A stretch of DNA of 64,000 bases from Melastoma dodecandrum (lineage: Eukaryota; Streptophyta; Magnoliopsida; Myrtales; Melastomataceae): assembly GCA_029817715.1 (NCBI GenBank), contig JARUPY010000602.1:1505501-1569500 (forward strand). The letters are read 5' to 3'. The notes below the pieces were generated by a model, which saw only the letters and a list, made by a program, of their open reading frames with translations, was not told the origin of the DNA and searched no databases. Both the position numbers and the translations under genes were made by a program. Positions within the stretch are counted from its first letter, which is position 1. The number at the start of each line of letters is the position of its first letter. Positions 11,778 through 31,859 of the stretch are shown piece after piece.

Positions 11778-13624
11778 CAGACAACATGGACACATCGTCC
11801 CATGCCTCCCCATTGCCAAATTCACGAGTAACCCCCATGTGCAGAAGGACTCAGGTGTCGTCTCGTCTCAATCTCTCCCTCTTACTTCATCCCTTCGTGA
11901 CATACGAACGGATAAGAGCTAAAAAAGATGAAACGTGAACATATATCGGACACGTACGATCGGCACTGGGGACATGTGCGGAGGCGACACCCAACCCCCG
12001 AACCGTCGCACATGAACATGTCCATGTCCGCCTCCTACCGTCCCGCAGTCTGGCCGAACCGACGTCGACGCGAGTCCCCCCCTCCGATTTGATAATTGTC
12101 CGAGCTGGTTTAGGGAGATGTTTCTTTCGATCGGCATGCATTTTTGTGTATTCTTCTTAAGTTTAAATTTGAGTAACGTTCACGAAATATTTTGCCCGAC
12201 GGTATAAACAGTTTTAAAACTTATCGTATCCCATCAATTCTCACACCTAACACGCCAGTCCATCCATCCATTCATCCATCACATTTAATCTTATCAAATC
12301 CAGAACCAAACTACTACCAACCCCACACTTTTTACAAGGATCGGAACAAAGTAAGTAGTACGGAAAGTCCTAAAACCCCATTATGTAATGAATGATTAAT
12401 TTAGTTTGTCTCAGTCTTACTTACGTCATCATCCCACATGCACGCACGTGTTGTTACCGCCCAACCCAATCATATCATTTTACATCGACCGTGGACCGTC
12501 ACGTAAATAACGTGTAATACATCAAAATTCAGGGTAAGGTAAAATATGACCCATTCCTCGTTATCACTTACTTTTTCATCTCTTTTTTTTTTTAGCTTTT
12601 GAATAAGTATCTTAGAAAATATTTCGTAATTCGAATTATGTTTTTTGGAACAAAATCTCGGTGGAATGGTAATAGCCAGGGACGAAGGGGTCGGACTATT
12701 CTCGACGCTATGATAGACAACGTGTGCGATGATGGACCGGGCGTGCGTTATTTGACTGGTTTTGGAGACATTAATTTCATATGGTTAGGTGAATGGGTAT
12801 GAAAAAGTGTAGCAAGGAAGATAATTAAGAATCTTCAAAATAATTATTTATTTTAGTCGGTAATAAAAGAAAAGGGGGAATGAAAAAATCATGCAGAAGA
12901 AGGTTGGTCAAAAGAAGACAGCCCCCTCCCCGAATCAACTCATTTATACTCGAAATTTGGGGAATTTTCCATCATGTGATATAATAAAATAATAATAATA
13001 ATCACGACGGACTTTAGAGACTCAAAAGAAATTATTTTAACATTTGGGGTGTCTGGTCTATTGTTGATGTGATGTTGACTTTTCTTACGTATAGGTTTGG
13101 AATTTATCACCCTCAATCTCATATGAGGTCATGAATCAAAAGGGCTCTTGTGTTTCGGTAGACATGCCACGGAAGGTTAAATAATATAATTTTAAAATTC
13201 AATAAATACTCGAATTTTAAAAATATAGAATTTAAATCGAGTTTTTCTAACTCCTAACTACCCAATAGAGACCAAGTAAAAAATTTTTAGTTTTAAAAAA
13301 TCGTCCTAATTTGTCGAATTTTAAAATATTATTTATTAAATTTTAAAATTATTCTTTTAATATTTTGTGAAATTTGGAGTAGACGGTAGATGCATTTATG
13401 TACTTTCTAAAAATGGAATAAATTTCTTGGTTTTTATTTCTAGGCGTTTAGATGAATAATAATAATAATAAATAGAGAATTCAATTTTTATTACCAGAGA
13501 AGATGATTATTAAGTCGAGTGCGTGTCCCGTCACCTGCAATGATTTCTGCGTGATAAAACCAAACGCCCTCCCTTTCTTTTAAGTCGGTCATACGAAGCA
13601 CGCAATAGGTTGAAGCCGGGAACG
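11778..13624. other. Intergenic and upstream region of the WNK gene
   Basis: No gene is recognised. A G-box-like GCACGTG lies near 12443-12449. AT-rich blocks with short (AAT) repeats lie near 12987-13000 and 13456-13471. The last 100-150 bases are presumably the WNK promoter and leader, by position only. Confidence 0.4.
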
Positions 13625-16144
13625 ATGGACGGAGGAGCTGAAGTAGAACCGGATGGTTGTGCCGAGTTCGTGGAAGTAGATCCCACCGGCAGATACGGAA
13701 GGGTGCTTTTCCTAAGCTCCTCCCCTCCCTTTCCCCTTTCGATTCCCCCCCCCCCCACCCCCCCTGCAGCTTGCTTGTTTGTTTTCTGTGTGGGTTTGAG
13801 TCGGTTTTGATTGTTTTGTTCTTTCTTCCTCGGTGCGCAGTACCAGGAGATCCTCGGAAAGGGAGCTTCCAAGACCGTGTAAGAACTCGATTACCCATCT
13901 GCTTTTCCTTGGAAAGTTTGAATCTTTCATGTGTTTGGGGAAATGGGTAGGTGGAAGTTTTCTCTTCTCGGTGGGGTTTGAGCTGATTTGCTTTTCTTTT
14001 TGGGGTGTGCTTCTGCTTGTCTTGAGCAGCTACAGGGCGTTCGACGAGTACGAAGGGATCGAGGTCGCCTGGAATCAGGTGAAGCTCTCCGATTTCCTTC
14101 AGAACCCCGAGGATCTGGAGAGGCTCTACTGCGAGATTCACCTCCTCAAGACCCTCAAGCACAGGAATATCATGAAGTCCTATACCTCCTGGGTTGATGT
14201 CCCCAACCGCAACCTCAACTTCGTCACCGAGATGTTCACCTCTGGGACGCTCAGGCAGTGAGTAGGAATTTCGATTTCGGTTCCCCTCCGGGTCGCGGAG
14301 GCGAGGTCGGCTGTTTATTCGCTGATCGATCCTTTCTTGTTGTTGGGGATTGGGTGATAGGTACCGGTTGAAGCATCGGAGGGTAAACATTAGAGCCGTG
14401 AAGCACTGGTGCAGGCAGATCTTGCAGGGACTTCTGTACCTTCACAGCCTTAACCCACCCGTGATCCATAGGGATCTCAAGTGCGACAATATCTTCATCA
14501 ACGGTAATCAAGGGGAAGTCAAGATCGGCGATCTCGGGTTGGCGGCGATTCTCCGAAAGTCCCACGCTGCTCACTGTGTTGGTATGTCTGGTTGTCCGAA
14601 TGACCGTTGTTACTTGATAAGGATTTCTTGTTGATTGAGTTGAAATCTGACCTTTTTCTTTCCTTGTATTAACAAAGGAACTCCCGAGTTTATGGCTCCT
14701 GAGATATACGAAGAAGCGTACAACGAGTTGGTCGATATCTATTCCTTTGGGATGTGCATATTGGAAATGGTAACGTTCGAATACCCGTACAGCGAATGTA
14801 CTCACCCGGCTCAGATCTACAAGAAAGTTGTCTCCGTAAGAACTGGGCCTCGGAATGATCCCTTTTTATGTCTTCTCAGAGTTGGTATTGATTTTTAACT
14901 CAAGGGTTGATTATGGAATCTAGGGGAAAAAGCCGGATGCTTTGTACAAAGTGAAGGATCCCGAAGTTCGTGGCTTTGTTGAGAAATGCTTAGCGACGGT
15001 ATCTCTCAGACTTTCAGCAAGGGAGCTCTTAGATGACCCCTTCCTTCAGATCGATGGTCTTGAACAAGACTCCAGATCTCTGGAGAACGGAAGAGAATTC
15101 AACTATGGTGATCCTTTGACCAGGGAGCCATCTGTGCATTTAAGCAGAGGCGGCGGTTACGGGAATGGATACTGCAATGATTTCGAGTGCGAGACTCGTG
15201 ATAATGACTGGGGATATCACACTGCTGAGATTGAGTCTACCGGGATTGAGCTCTTTGAGCCACACGAGGACGAGCATCCGCCTGATCTTGATATCAGTAT
15301 AAAAAGCAAGAGGAGAGATGATGGTGGGATATTTCTGCGATTCAGAATTGCCGATAAAGACGGTACGAATGGCTACGGTTCGGTTTTCGTGCTTGTGACT
15401 CAGGATAGACAACTGAAGTTGAACTTAATATTTTTGACAGGTAAAATTCGTAATATATACTTCCCTTTCGACACTGAGGTCGACACGGCCTTGAGTGTTG
15501 CGACTGAGATGGTTGCAGAACTGGATTTGAATGACCATGACGTGACTAAGATTGCAGACATGATTGACGGTGAAGTTTCTTCTTTGGTTCCGGGATGGAA
15601 ATCAGGGCCAGGTTTCGAGGAGACGCTTCATTTTGCGAATCAAAGCTTATGCCTAAACTGTGCACCTAATCACTCTTCTACCGGGTCATTGCTGGATTTT
15701 ATGTCACACAACCTCGGGTCAAAACATATTCAGTTCCAGTGTTGCAGGAATGGCTGTACTTCCATGCACGGTCGATTTGAGGAGATAACATACAAGCTCG
15801 AGAATTCCAAGAATCTCGGAGGACCTGAGCATGAAAGTTGTGCGAACAGTCACACGGAAGAGGAGTACGAGAGTCCAGACGAGACCTTATGGGGCTCTTC
15901 CGGAGTGACTACAGCCTTAGAGAAGCCGGCCTCCTCAAATTTAGGAGAGGAGAATTCCCGGTCTTCCTCAACGACACCTCCTGTGTACTACGATCTTCCT
16001 GACGACTACGAGAATGAGCTGCCACAGCGACCGAGCTGGCCCGAAAGCAAGGTCACAGTCAGGGACGGGAGGAGCTGCGGACCAACAATTGGAACAGGCC
16101 GGACAACCATCTCTCGAGAAAACAGTAATATTGCTCTGTCTTGA
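13625..16144 (+). CDS. WNK (With No Lysine K) Ser/Thr kinase, WNK4/WNK5-like
   Basis: Cytosolic protein kinase; plant WNKs act in signalling linked to flowering time, stress and ion transport. Six coding exons join in phase: 13625-13702, 13841-13878, 14030-14257, 14361-14581, 14678-14835 and 14924-16144, giving 647 residues. The kinase domain covers about residues 25-285. The glycine-rich strand reads [13 protein letters not shown], with the lysine that replaces the usual one, and the normal lysine position is Asn (VAWNQVKL). These are the WNK hallmarks. Catalytic loop [13 protein letters not shown] in place of DFG, and [12 protein letters not shown] follow. The long C-terminal part holds an OSR1-C-like stretch ([13 protein letters not shown] ... 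[12 protein letters not shown]) and ends RENSNIALS. The start [19 protein letters not shown] matches the family. Paralogue assignment between WNK4 and WNK5 is not certain. Confidence 0.92.
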
Positions 16145-18040
16145 CTGACCCTGAATAGTTGGTTGCAGCCTTCCCGAATCCAGCATCCCCAGTTCTGGAA
16201 CCGTAAGGGACCGTATTCGCGCGGACAGGTCATTTTAACCTGCCGAGGCGCGCGTCTCTGTCAGTTGTTCAGTTGTAAAGTTAGCAACGGCATTTTTTAG
16301 GCAGCTGCAGGGAAACATATCGGCCATCGTATGATTTCATCATAATGAGGAAGTAACTTTCCATCTGTGATCTTATGAAAAAGAAGAAGAAATGTTATCT
16401 TGAAGTTGCATGCGTGCAAAGCCAAGCCTCACACGATTACATTAAAATCAACAACGGGAAAAAGCAAAAAGATTAGATTGGCATGGGCTTTTTAAAAAGT
16501 GCTCTCCCTTACCCATACTTTTTCTTTCTCTTTATTAATACATAAATAAGAGAACAATGACTTCTTGCCCTTATTCCATGGTGGTTTGTTTGTAGATGAT
16601 CCCCACGCCCAACCAAGTTGATTGTCCAAACTAGTGAATGTTAAAAGAGTGGTTTAAGAAAAAGTCGCGAAAACGTGCCGGCTTGAATGAATTTACGCAT
16701 GTTGTCATCGAGATGGCGTCACGGCAGCGACTGGATGGCGCGGGAGTCTCCTACGATGAGTCGCGATTTCGGGCACGCGGAGACTTGGTCATCCCCAGAG
16801 GAGTCGTGTGATAAGCTTTTTCTAGAATTTGGTTTTGCTTTGAAAAAAAAAGGGGACCTCCTTGACACTACACAATGGAAATCCTAGTTTTGATGTTTAA
16901 TTAGGAAACAACGATTTTTTTTGTTCTTTTGACTGGGTGGACTTGACGGTGGATGCCAACTCTGGCGTTCAAAAGAATAAATGAATAATTTCGTAAAGTG
17001 TTAAAGTATATAATATGAGTCTTAGATTTAAATCACATGCATGAAAAATATCTAATACATGAAAAAAATGGGAAAAAGTAAAAATTTAAGTTAATGTAGA
17101 TTCTGTGTGCGCGGATTTGAACCCATAGCAGCTAACCGATATGATCTAAAGAACCTTAAGCTATTAGGTTTCTGAGTGCATAATATAGTCAAATGGTTTC
17201 AAACCAATGGAATGGGAATTGTGTCCTTTCCCCAGTTTATCTCTGCCAAAATTCATCATGCCATACACAGAACAGACACCAAAACATTCTTACAGTTTAG
17301 GAAAACGACAGGGTTAATTATCACCAGGAAAAGCGAAATCATGTTAGCACAAACGATTGGATGTATGATATTGAAGACTTGGGGGGGGGACCGCTGGGGT
17401 GGGATGGGTGGGGGGGGCTCTTTGAATTTGACTGGTTGATATACACGAGGGAACATGAAAGATGAGGAGATGGTTTAAAGGCGTTGGGCAAAAAAAAAAG
17501 GAGAGGCACTCCACAATTCTAACTTCGTTTTCAACTTCTTAGTGGGTGGGTTGGGGGAGGGCAGATTTTGATCTGCAGATGGATGGCGATGTCCCTAAAA
17601 TGTCCATAGGAAGCTTGCGAAAAAGCCACGGCATCCAGTCCTGGCCTTACATCCCCCAGCTCATCCCCTCTACCTTCCAACCACGACGACATCCTCACGC
17701 TCGACATTATTAACACTTGTTAGAAAAATGTCCTCTGTCCAAGACTCTAGACCCAAAAGCATCGCCCATGGATGCCTTTCCATGCTCACATCCCCTCAAT
17801 TAGAAGCGAAGCAACATCCGGGACAGTACGTATCTACGAAATACGAATGACGCATCTATATGCACCGGCCACAGCACTAGCATATATGACCATGAGACAA
17901 GAAAGAGCGCAAGGGTAAATGGATAAGCATACGCAGTTGTCGCTGAAATACTGCATATTCTACTTTGAGCTACACAGAGCCTGTCGTAACACTTTGTGCT
18001 TTAAAGTGACCTTCACATTGTTACCTTTGCCTCATTAGTA
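16145..18040. other. Intergenic between WNK and eS24
   Basis: The first 200-300 bases are probably WNK 3' UTR. The remainder is AT-rich with G-runs near 17383-17392 and 17409-17416. Near 17110-17130 the reverse strand reads GGGTTCAAATCC, a B-box-like sequence, but no matching A-box or fold was convincing. No gene is seen. Confidence 0.4.
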
Positions 18041-18044
18041 GAAA

Positions 18045-18284
18045 GTGGGCTGGGCTTCGACTTTGCTCGATCAATGGGCTTTAAGTATGGGCTGGGCTTT
18101 GACTTCCCGAGGACATTAAACTTATGTTTTCCGTACAAGGGGGACCTTTCCCAACAGGACTGCCGGTCTCTTTCTTACTGAGGAGGAGAGGGGATCGGTC
18201 GGCCCATTGGGCCTATACATGGCCGACTCGAAAGTATTATCCGCAGGGGGGTCGTATAAATGACAAGGCGACCGCTAGGGTTTT
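18045..18284 (+). promoter_or_regulatory. Ribosomal-protein-type promoter: site II elements and telo box
   Basis: Several TGGGCY/RGCCCA site II motifs lie here: 18046-18056, 18075-18080, about 18089-18099, and the inverted pair GGCCCA (18201-18206) and TGGGCC (18208-18213). A telo box CTAGGGTTTT lies at 18275-18284, about 70 bases before the start codon. In plants this pairing (TCP-bound site II plus telo box) is typical of translation and ribosomal-protein genes, and it fits the eS24 gene that follows. Confidence 0.75.
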
Positions 18285-18354
18285 CGATCTCTTCCTTCGT
18301 CCTCCCGCGCCGACGTGTTGCTAGCTTGCTGAAGGGAAGGGCAGGGAAGGAAGC

Positions 18355-19526
<1,172 letters not shown>

Positions 19527-20439
19527 GTATATTTTAGACACAGTGAATGGCGGAGGCGGCAAGGACTTGGGATGGCAGTGTTTTATCTCGTTAGAAAATG
19601 CCAGCTCGAACCTTTCAACTGCCATGTCAGGGTACTGAGGTGGTAGTATTTTGTTTTTCTGGTAGAATCCCAAATTTCGAGTTGAATTCACTATGTTAAG
19701 ATCGATTTCTTATTGCAGCAATGTCGCACAATTTTCTATACCTGGAAATAAGTCATGATAAAAGCATCAACAAGAACAAATCACACAGTTTGAGTCTATC
19801 AGCTATTCTCATTATAACTTGGATAAATTGCTAGTTGATGATCAGAGGGCATCCATGATTTTCACCTGATAAAGCTGCTGTCCGACTTACAACAGAAGAA
19901 AAAACCTATGCAGTTGGTATGTATATCTTTCATGTAGTAGTCACGCAATCTATTTATTCACTGCAAGTACAACAAACCATAAACAGACTTCCCAGTAGAC
20001 ATACAATGATCAACCCCTTATATGAAACAGGCAAATATATCATTAGATAAGTACCTCATTGCACCAACCACAATGGGTTCACAGCCCCCTTATATGAATA
20101 GCAGCATATCTCTATATCAATCCACCAACAGGGTACAGTCATCCTATCATTGCTCTAAATAAAAAGAGGATAATTATCGAGAAACCACCCTAGATCTAAA
20201 TAGCATAATAACAAAGCCCCCTGAGGACCCCCTACACCGTTAAAAGAAGTCGCCTAGTCCGCTCAATGGCCGATAATAAAAATTCTAAATATGGCTTACA
20301 TGAAGGAACAAAAGGAAGAAGAAGAAGAAGAAAGGAAGAAGGTACCTAAATTAACTCACTCCAAACCACTTCACAAGGGGACTTAAATATTTTTGCTGTT
20401 TCCCCTATCATCCCTCTTTCCTGAATAAGGGTGAGAATG
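19527..20439. other. Intergenic, convergent 3' flanks
   Basis: This lies between the 3' ends of eS24 (plus) and the GeBP gene (minus). A GAA repeat occurs at about 20316-20340. No coding or RNA feature was recognised; parts are probably 3' UTRs of the two genes. Confidence 0.45.
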
Positions 20440-21756
20440 TCACCCTCCTTTGGAACGGAGCTCTTCAAGTGTAGCCTTGATCTGCTCCTGCACCAGCTCT
20501 AGCCGCTGAGAGAAAACCTCCAACTCCATCATGTGCTGCTTCCTCCACCTCTCATCTCCTCTGCTTCCTCCTTCCCCAAACCCCATCCCTCCAATACCAA
20601 ATGGTAAAGGATTCAGTGCTGCGGCAATTCCACCCATCCTACCCATGTCCAATCCTCCGCCGAACAACACTCCCCCGGACAATAACTCCTTGAACACTGG
20701 AGCCAAACAACTTCTCACAGTTTCCTCTATCAATCCCCCCATAGCACTGCCATTATTGCCGACACCATCACCGCTGGTTCCCGAAATGCCATGGTTCATT
20801 AAATTATACACATCATTCGCAGCATTATTCCCCATCCCTGAATTTCCCTCGACTCCCAAATTCAAGTTATTCCTGTCCTCCACCTTCACAGCCGAGGACA
20901 AAGTCCTATCTGGAAGTCGCATCCGTTTTCTCGACTTGGAACTGCTCAGCCCCATAACTGGGGCCGTGACCCTACGGAAGTCATCGCTCTTGATCTCAGA
21001 AACACGGTTAGGGCTAGGGTTAGGGTTGAGATTGAAACTAGGAATGACAGAGTTAACAAAACCATGGCCCCGCACGATCTCCTCGTCGTCGTCAATGTTT
21101 AGATCAGAATTACCGTGATTATTAAGATTTCCAACGATCCCAATGCTATTACTCCAGATCTTCCTTGAAATCTCGAAAGTAGCCTGATCGTGAGGGCTCT
21201 TGAAGGAGAAATCCTTACCAGAGCTAATCTTGGTGACGACGTTGCGGTACTTCTTCTTAAGCCTGCGGAGCTTCTCAACGAGCTGGTTCTTATTAAAGTC
21301 GAGCTGGAGTTTGGACTTGATCTGGTCGTAGAACAGAGAGGTGTCGTGGTGAGGGGCGCCCGAAGCGGTGGTGGCACCACCACGCTGAGAGGTGTATAGG
21401 AGGAAACCCTGGAGGAGCTCGATCTCATCCTCATCCGTCCAGAGGCGCTGAAAGAGGGGCTTGCGATCGGAGGGAGCGGCGGCGGTCACGATCCCCGCGG
21501 CGGCTGCGGCAGCGGCGGAGGAGGAGGGGGCAGGGACCGCAACAGTGACGGAGGAAGAGGAGAGGAGGGGGTCGACGGGGGTAGCGGTGGGGAGGAGGGA
21601 GGAGGAGGTGGAAGGGGAGTTGAGGTCGTCGTCGTCTTCATCGTCGTCGACGAGGGGTGCGGAGGGGCGGAGAGGATCGGCGTCGGGTTCGTCGTCGTCG
21701 TCGAGGTCGTCGTCATCGGGGGCGGAGGGGTCGAGGTCGGGGTCGTGGGGGGCCAT
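20440..21756 (-). CDS. GeBP/STOREKEEPER-type transcription factor (DUF573)
   Basis: Single-exon nuclear DNA-binding protein of the GLABROUS1-enhancer-binding/STOREKEEPER family, plant-specific regulators linked to trichome, cytokinin and storage-gene control. With the start at 21756 (MAPHDPDLDPSAPDD) it has 438 residues. An acidic, Pro/Ser-rich N-terminus with Asp runs and an Ala run (about residues 81-87) precedes the DUF573 domain at about 97-206 (FQRLWTDEDEIELLQGFL ... LRRLKKKYRN ... HDQATFEISRKIWS). The C-terminus has a leucine-zipper-like helix (MMELEVFSQRLELVQEQIKA). The frame stays open upstream to a Met at 22011, but that extension is low-complexity and Pro-rich and unlike the family N-terminus, so I chose the downstream ATG. 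Confidence 0.88.
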   Translation of the reverse strand: MAPHDPDLDPSAPDDDDLDDDDEPDADPLRPSAPLVDDDEDDDDLNSPSTSSSLLPTATPVDPLLSSSSVTVAVPAPSSSAAAAAAAGIVTAAAPSDRKPLFQRLWTDEDEIELLQGFLLYTSQRGGATTASGAPHHDTSLFYDQIKSKLQLDFNKNQLVEKLRRLKKKYRNVVTKISSGKDFSFKSPHDQATFEISRKIWSNSIGIVGNLNNHGNSDLNIDDDEEIVRGHGFVNSVIPSFNLNPNPSPNRVSEIKSDDFRRVTAPVMGLSSSKSRKRMRLPDRTLSSAVKVEDRNNLNLGVEGNSGMGNNAANDVYNLMNHGISGTSGDGVGNNGSAMGGLIEETVRSCLAPVFKELLSGGVLFGGGLDMGRMGGIAAALNPLPFGIGGMGFGEGGSRGDERWRKQHMMELEVFSQRLELVQEQIKATLEELRSKGG

Positions 21757-22477
21757 GACGGGATCGCAGGGTGGGGGGGGATGGCTCGGTTGGCTCCGGC
21801 TGGTGGGGTTAGGTTTGGGGGTGGGCAAGCAAGCAGCCAGCCTGTGTTTTGGGTTTGGTTGGGGGGGGGGGGGGAGGCGTAGTAGCTTGCTGACGTGGAC
21901 TTTGCCACCGCTGGTCAACGCGGTCTTTTGTTGGTTCCGTCCGGCTCCTACCCCCTCCCCCACTTCTCCAATCGGCTTCATTATTTTATTATTCATTACC
22001 ACCTCCTCCAATATTAATAATTTCTTTAGGAGTTGGTGGGGATTGCCTAAAAAAATAACTTAAAATGTGATCTCCACCTTATCCCAGTTGTTCTCTCCAC
22101 ATAAATTACCTCTTAGTCGATCTAAACTAAACGTGAATCCTGCTGGGCGTCAACGTAATTTTAGGATCACAGGGGTTTGGGTTGTATCAGACAGACACCT
22201 TCGGACACTGAGGTGTGTCGGGGGTAAAATTTTAAGTGAAGGTGTTGAGAGAGAGCAAAGGATATTGCAATCACACACGAAACCTTATCCAGACCACAAA
22301 TTCCCCTCCCCTTTGCACTCCTCTCTCCTTTCTTCCTCCCTCACCTTCAACAGGAAAAACAAAAAACGGTATATGCCCTGCCCTTCCCCCTCCCTCTAAA
22401 ATCCCCATCTATGGATCCTCCCCCGACTTAGAACACAACCGACCAATACAACGCACCCCCCGGATTCAAACCCCACA
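21757..22477. promoter_or_regulatory. Divergent region between GeBP and rubredoxin genes
   Basis: The two genes are transcribed away from each other from this roughly 720-base stretch. It contains a long G-run near 21860-21872 and a CT-rich leader before the rubredoxin ATG (22260-22470). It could act as a bidirectional promoter, but no core element was identified with confidence. Confidence 0.4.
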
Positions 22478-23056
22478 ATGATGGCATTCCCTGTAGCCAC
22501 CACCGCCGCCTCCCCCTCCCCCTTCCCCTTCCGCCTCACTTCCCCGAAACCCCAGCCTCAAAAACTCACCTTCATCTCACTCCTTGCCAAGACCCCCCGG
22601 GGCTCCCTCAACGTCTCCAGAGACGACAGCCCCACCCAACAACAGCAACAGCCGCCCCTGCCCCAACAACTACAAGAGGAGGACTCGGGCACGGAGGCAT
22701 CTGCTGCCCAGGACTTTGATAAGAGACGGCTGGAAGAGAAATTCGCCGTCCTCAACACGGGGATATACGAGTGCAGGTCCTGCGGATACAAGTATGACGA
22801 GTCACTGGGCGACCCGTCATACCCCATCGCGCCGGGTTTGCAGTTTGACAAGATACCTGACGACTGGAGGTGCCCAACCTGCGGCGCAGCCAAGAGCTTC
22901 TTCGAGAGCAAGAGCGTGGAGATCGCCGGGTTCGCCCAGAACCAGCAGTTCGGGTTCGGCACCAACACGCTCACCTCCGGACAGAAGGCCGTGCTGATAT
23001 ACGGGACGCTGCTCTTCTTCTTCATATTATTCCTGTCTGGATACTTCTTGCAATAG
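22478..23056 (+). CDS. RBD1: Plastid rubredoxin with C-terminal membrane anchor
   Basis: Thylakoid-bound iron protein; in Arabidopsis, Chlamydomonas and cyanobacteria the RBD1/RubA type is needed for photosystem II assembly. Single exon, 192 residues. Residues 1-50 are Ser/Pro/Thr-rich with few acidic residues, fitting a transit peptide. The rubredoxin domain at about 96-145 has both iron-binding knuckles, YECRSCGYKYDE and WRCPTCGAAKSFF, giving four cysteines. A linker (AGFAQNQQFGFGTNTLT) leads to one hydrophobic segment at about 169-190 (KAVLIYGTLLFFFILFLSGY). There is no PDZ domain, which separates it from ENH1. The first of two adjacent Met codons is used. The neighbour XRN gene gives the same pairing as in Arabidopsis, as I recall it. 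Confidence 0.92.
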   Translation: MMAFPVATTAASPSPFPFRLTSPKPQPQKLTFISLLAKTPRGSLNVSRDDSPTQQQQQPPLPQQLQEEDSGTEASAAQDFDKRRLEEKFAVLNTGIYECRSCGYKYDESLGDPSYPIAPGLQFDKIPDDWRCPTCGAAKSFFESKSVEIAGFAQNQQFGFGTNTLTSGQKAVLIYGTLLFFFILFLSGYFLQ

Positions 23057-23768
23057 TTCTACATCCATATTTTCCGATGCTACAATTCTACATCCATATT
23101 TTCCGAGTAAACTATCAAAACATGAGCATTAGTAATCAATACAAGGAATATGTATTGTAAGGTACAGAGAGCTAAAAACTAAACAGATTGTTGGATGATG
23201 ATGTACAGATGAAGTTAAACGCCGTCAACACTTGCCCAGTAATGGTTAGGGAAATGTGAAACAAGTTACAACAAACAAGAAGGTCGTCAACTTTCTCATC
23301 TAATTGACAATAATGTAAAAGATTGAAGTTAGGCGGCTTGCCTCGTTTATGCCATCCTTGTTCCGCTGCTTTTGGAACTGTTGACGCAAGGATCAGCAGC
23401 ATCTTCATCTGTGCAGGTATGATCTCACCAATACAAAATGGGAGACCTCTCCACAACAGAGATCGTCACCCATTTACTAGCCTCTTGAAACTTTTCATTT
23501 GAAACCGACGAGTCAAAAGGAAGTTGAGAACAGCTATGTCTTCATATTCTGCAAAGCCCTAAAAATCGTGGGCTCTGACCCATCAGTTATGGTACCAGGA
23601 GGCATCTCATCCTCACCATCAACTCCGTGAATAGGCTTCGTATTAGTACTCACTCCATAACTACAAAGGCTGATTATAAGGCTTCATTTCGGTTGCTGAT
23701 TGTGTCTTCACCTGATGTACCCTTTTAAAGTTCTTTTCCAAGGCTTCTATGGTAGCGCGCCCCCTCCG
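23057..23768. other. Convergent 3' flanks of rubredoxin and XRN genes
   Basis: No coding exon is recognised. The two genes end facing each other here, so most of this stretch is likely 3' UTR. A direct repeat of TCTACATCCATATTTTCCGA occurs near 23058-23077 and 23088-23106, just after the rubredoxin stop. Confidence 0.5.
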
Positions 23769-31582
<7,814 letters not shown>

Positions 31583-31859
31583 CTGGAGAACAGAGGAGTT
31601 CCGGCCGGGCGGTGGTTGGTTAATCGTACGGGACTGTGGAGGAAGGAGGCCGGGGCGGTTCGAGATCTTGGTCAATAATGAAATTACGTATTAGGTTTAG
31701 TATGACGAATAAAAATTGAGTTACCTCGCGAAAATATTTCGGACCGGCCGGGAGTAGCACATAAGCTTAACAGAGTACTCTTCAAAATTAATTCCCGAAA
31801 AAGGAATAACCTAGACTTATATACATTTTGAATTTACACATTGGATACAGCCCATTTTC
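31583..31859. promoter_or_regulatory. Upstream region of the XRN gene
   Basis: About 280 bases separate the XRN start codon from the pseudogene on the other strand. It is GC-rich next to the gene and AT-rich beyond. No defined element was identified. Confidence 0.3.

Noticed and set aside
13841..14061. WNK kinase lacking the usual catalytic lysine in its VAxK position
   Set aside because: This is the normal defining trait of WNK kinases, where the lysine lies in the glycine-rich strand (GASKTV), and not a defect.
17110..17180. Reverse-strand GGGTTCAAATCC resembling a tRNA B-box
   Set aside because: No convincing A-box, acceptor pairing or cloverleaf could be found; possibly a SINE scrap, but unsupported.
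21757..22011. 85-codon in-frame N-terminal extension of the GeBP gene
   Set aside because: Pro-rich and low complexity, with no family similarity; the ATG at 21756 followed by the acidic region fits the family better.
21461..22063. 200-codon plus-strand frame, Gly/Ser/Arg-rich
   Set aside because: It is antisense to the GeBP gene, where GC-rich low-complexity DNA keeps several frames open.
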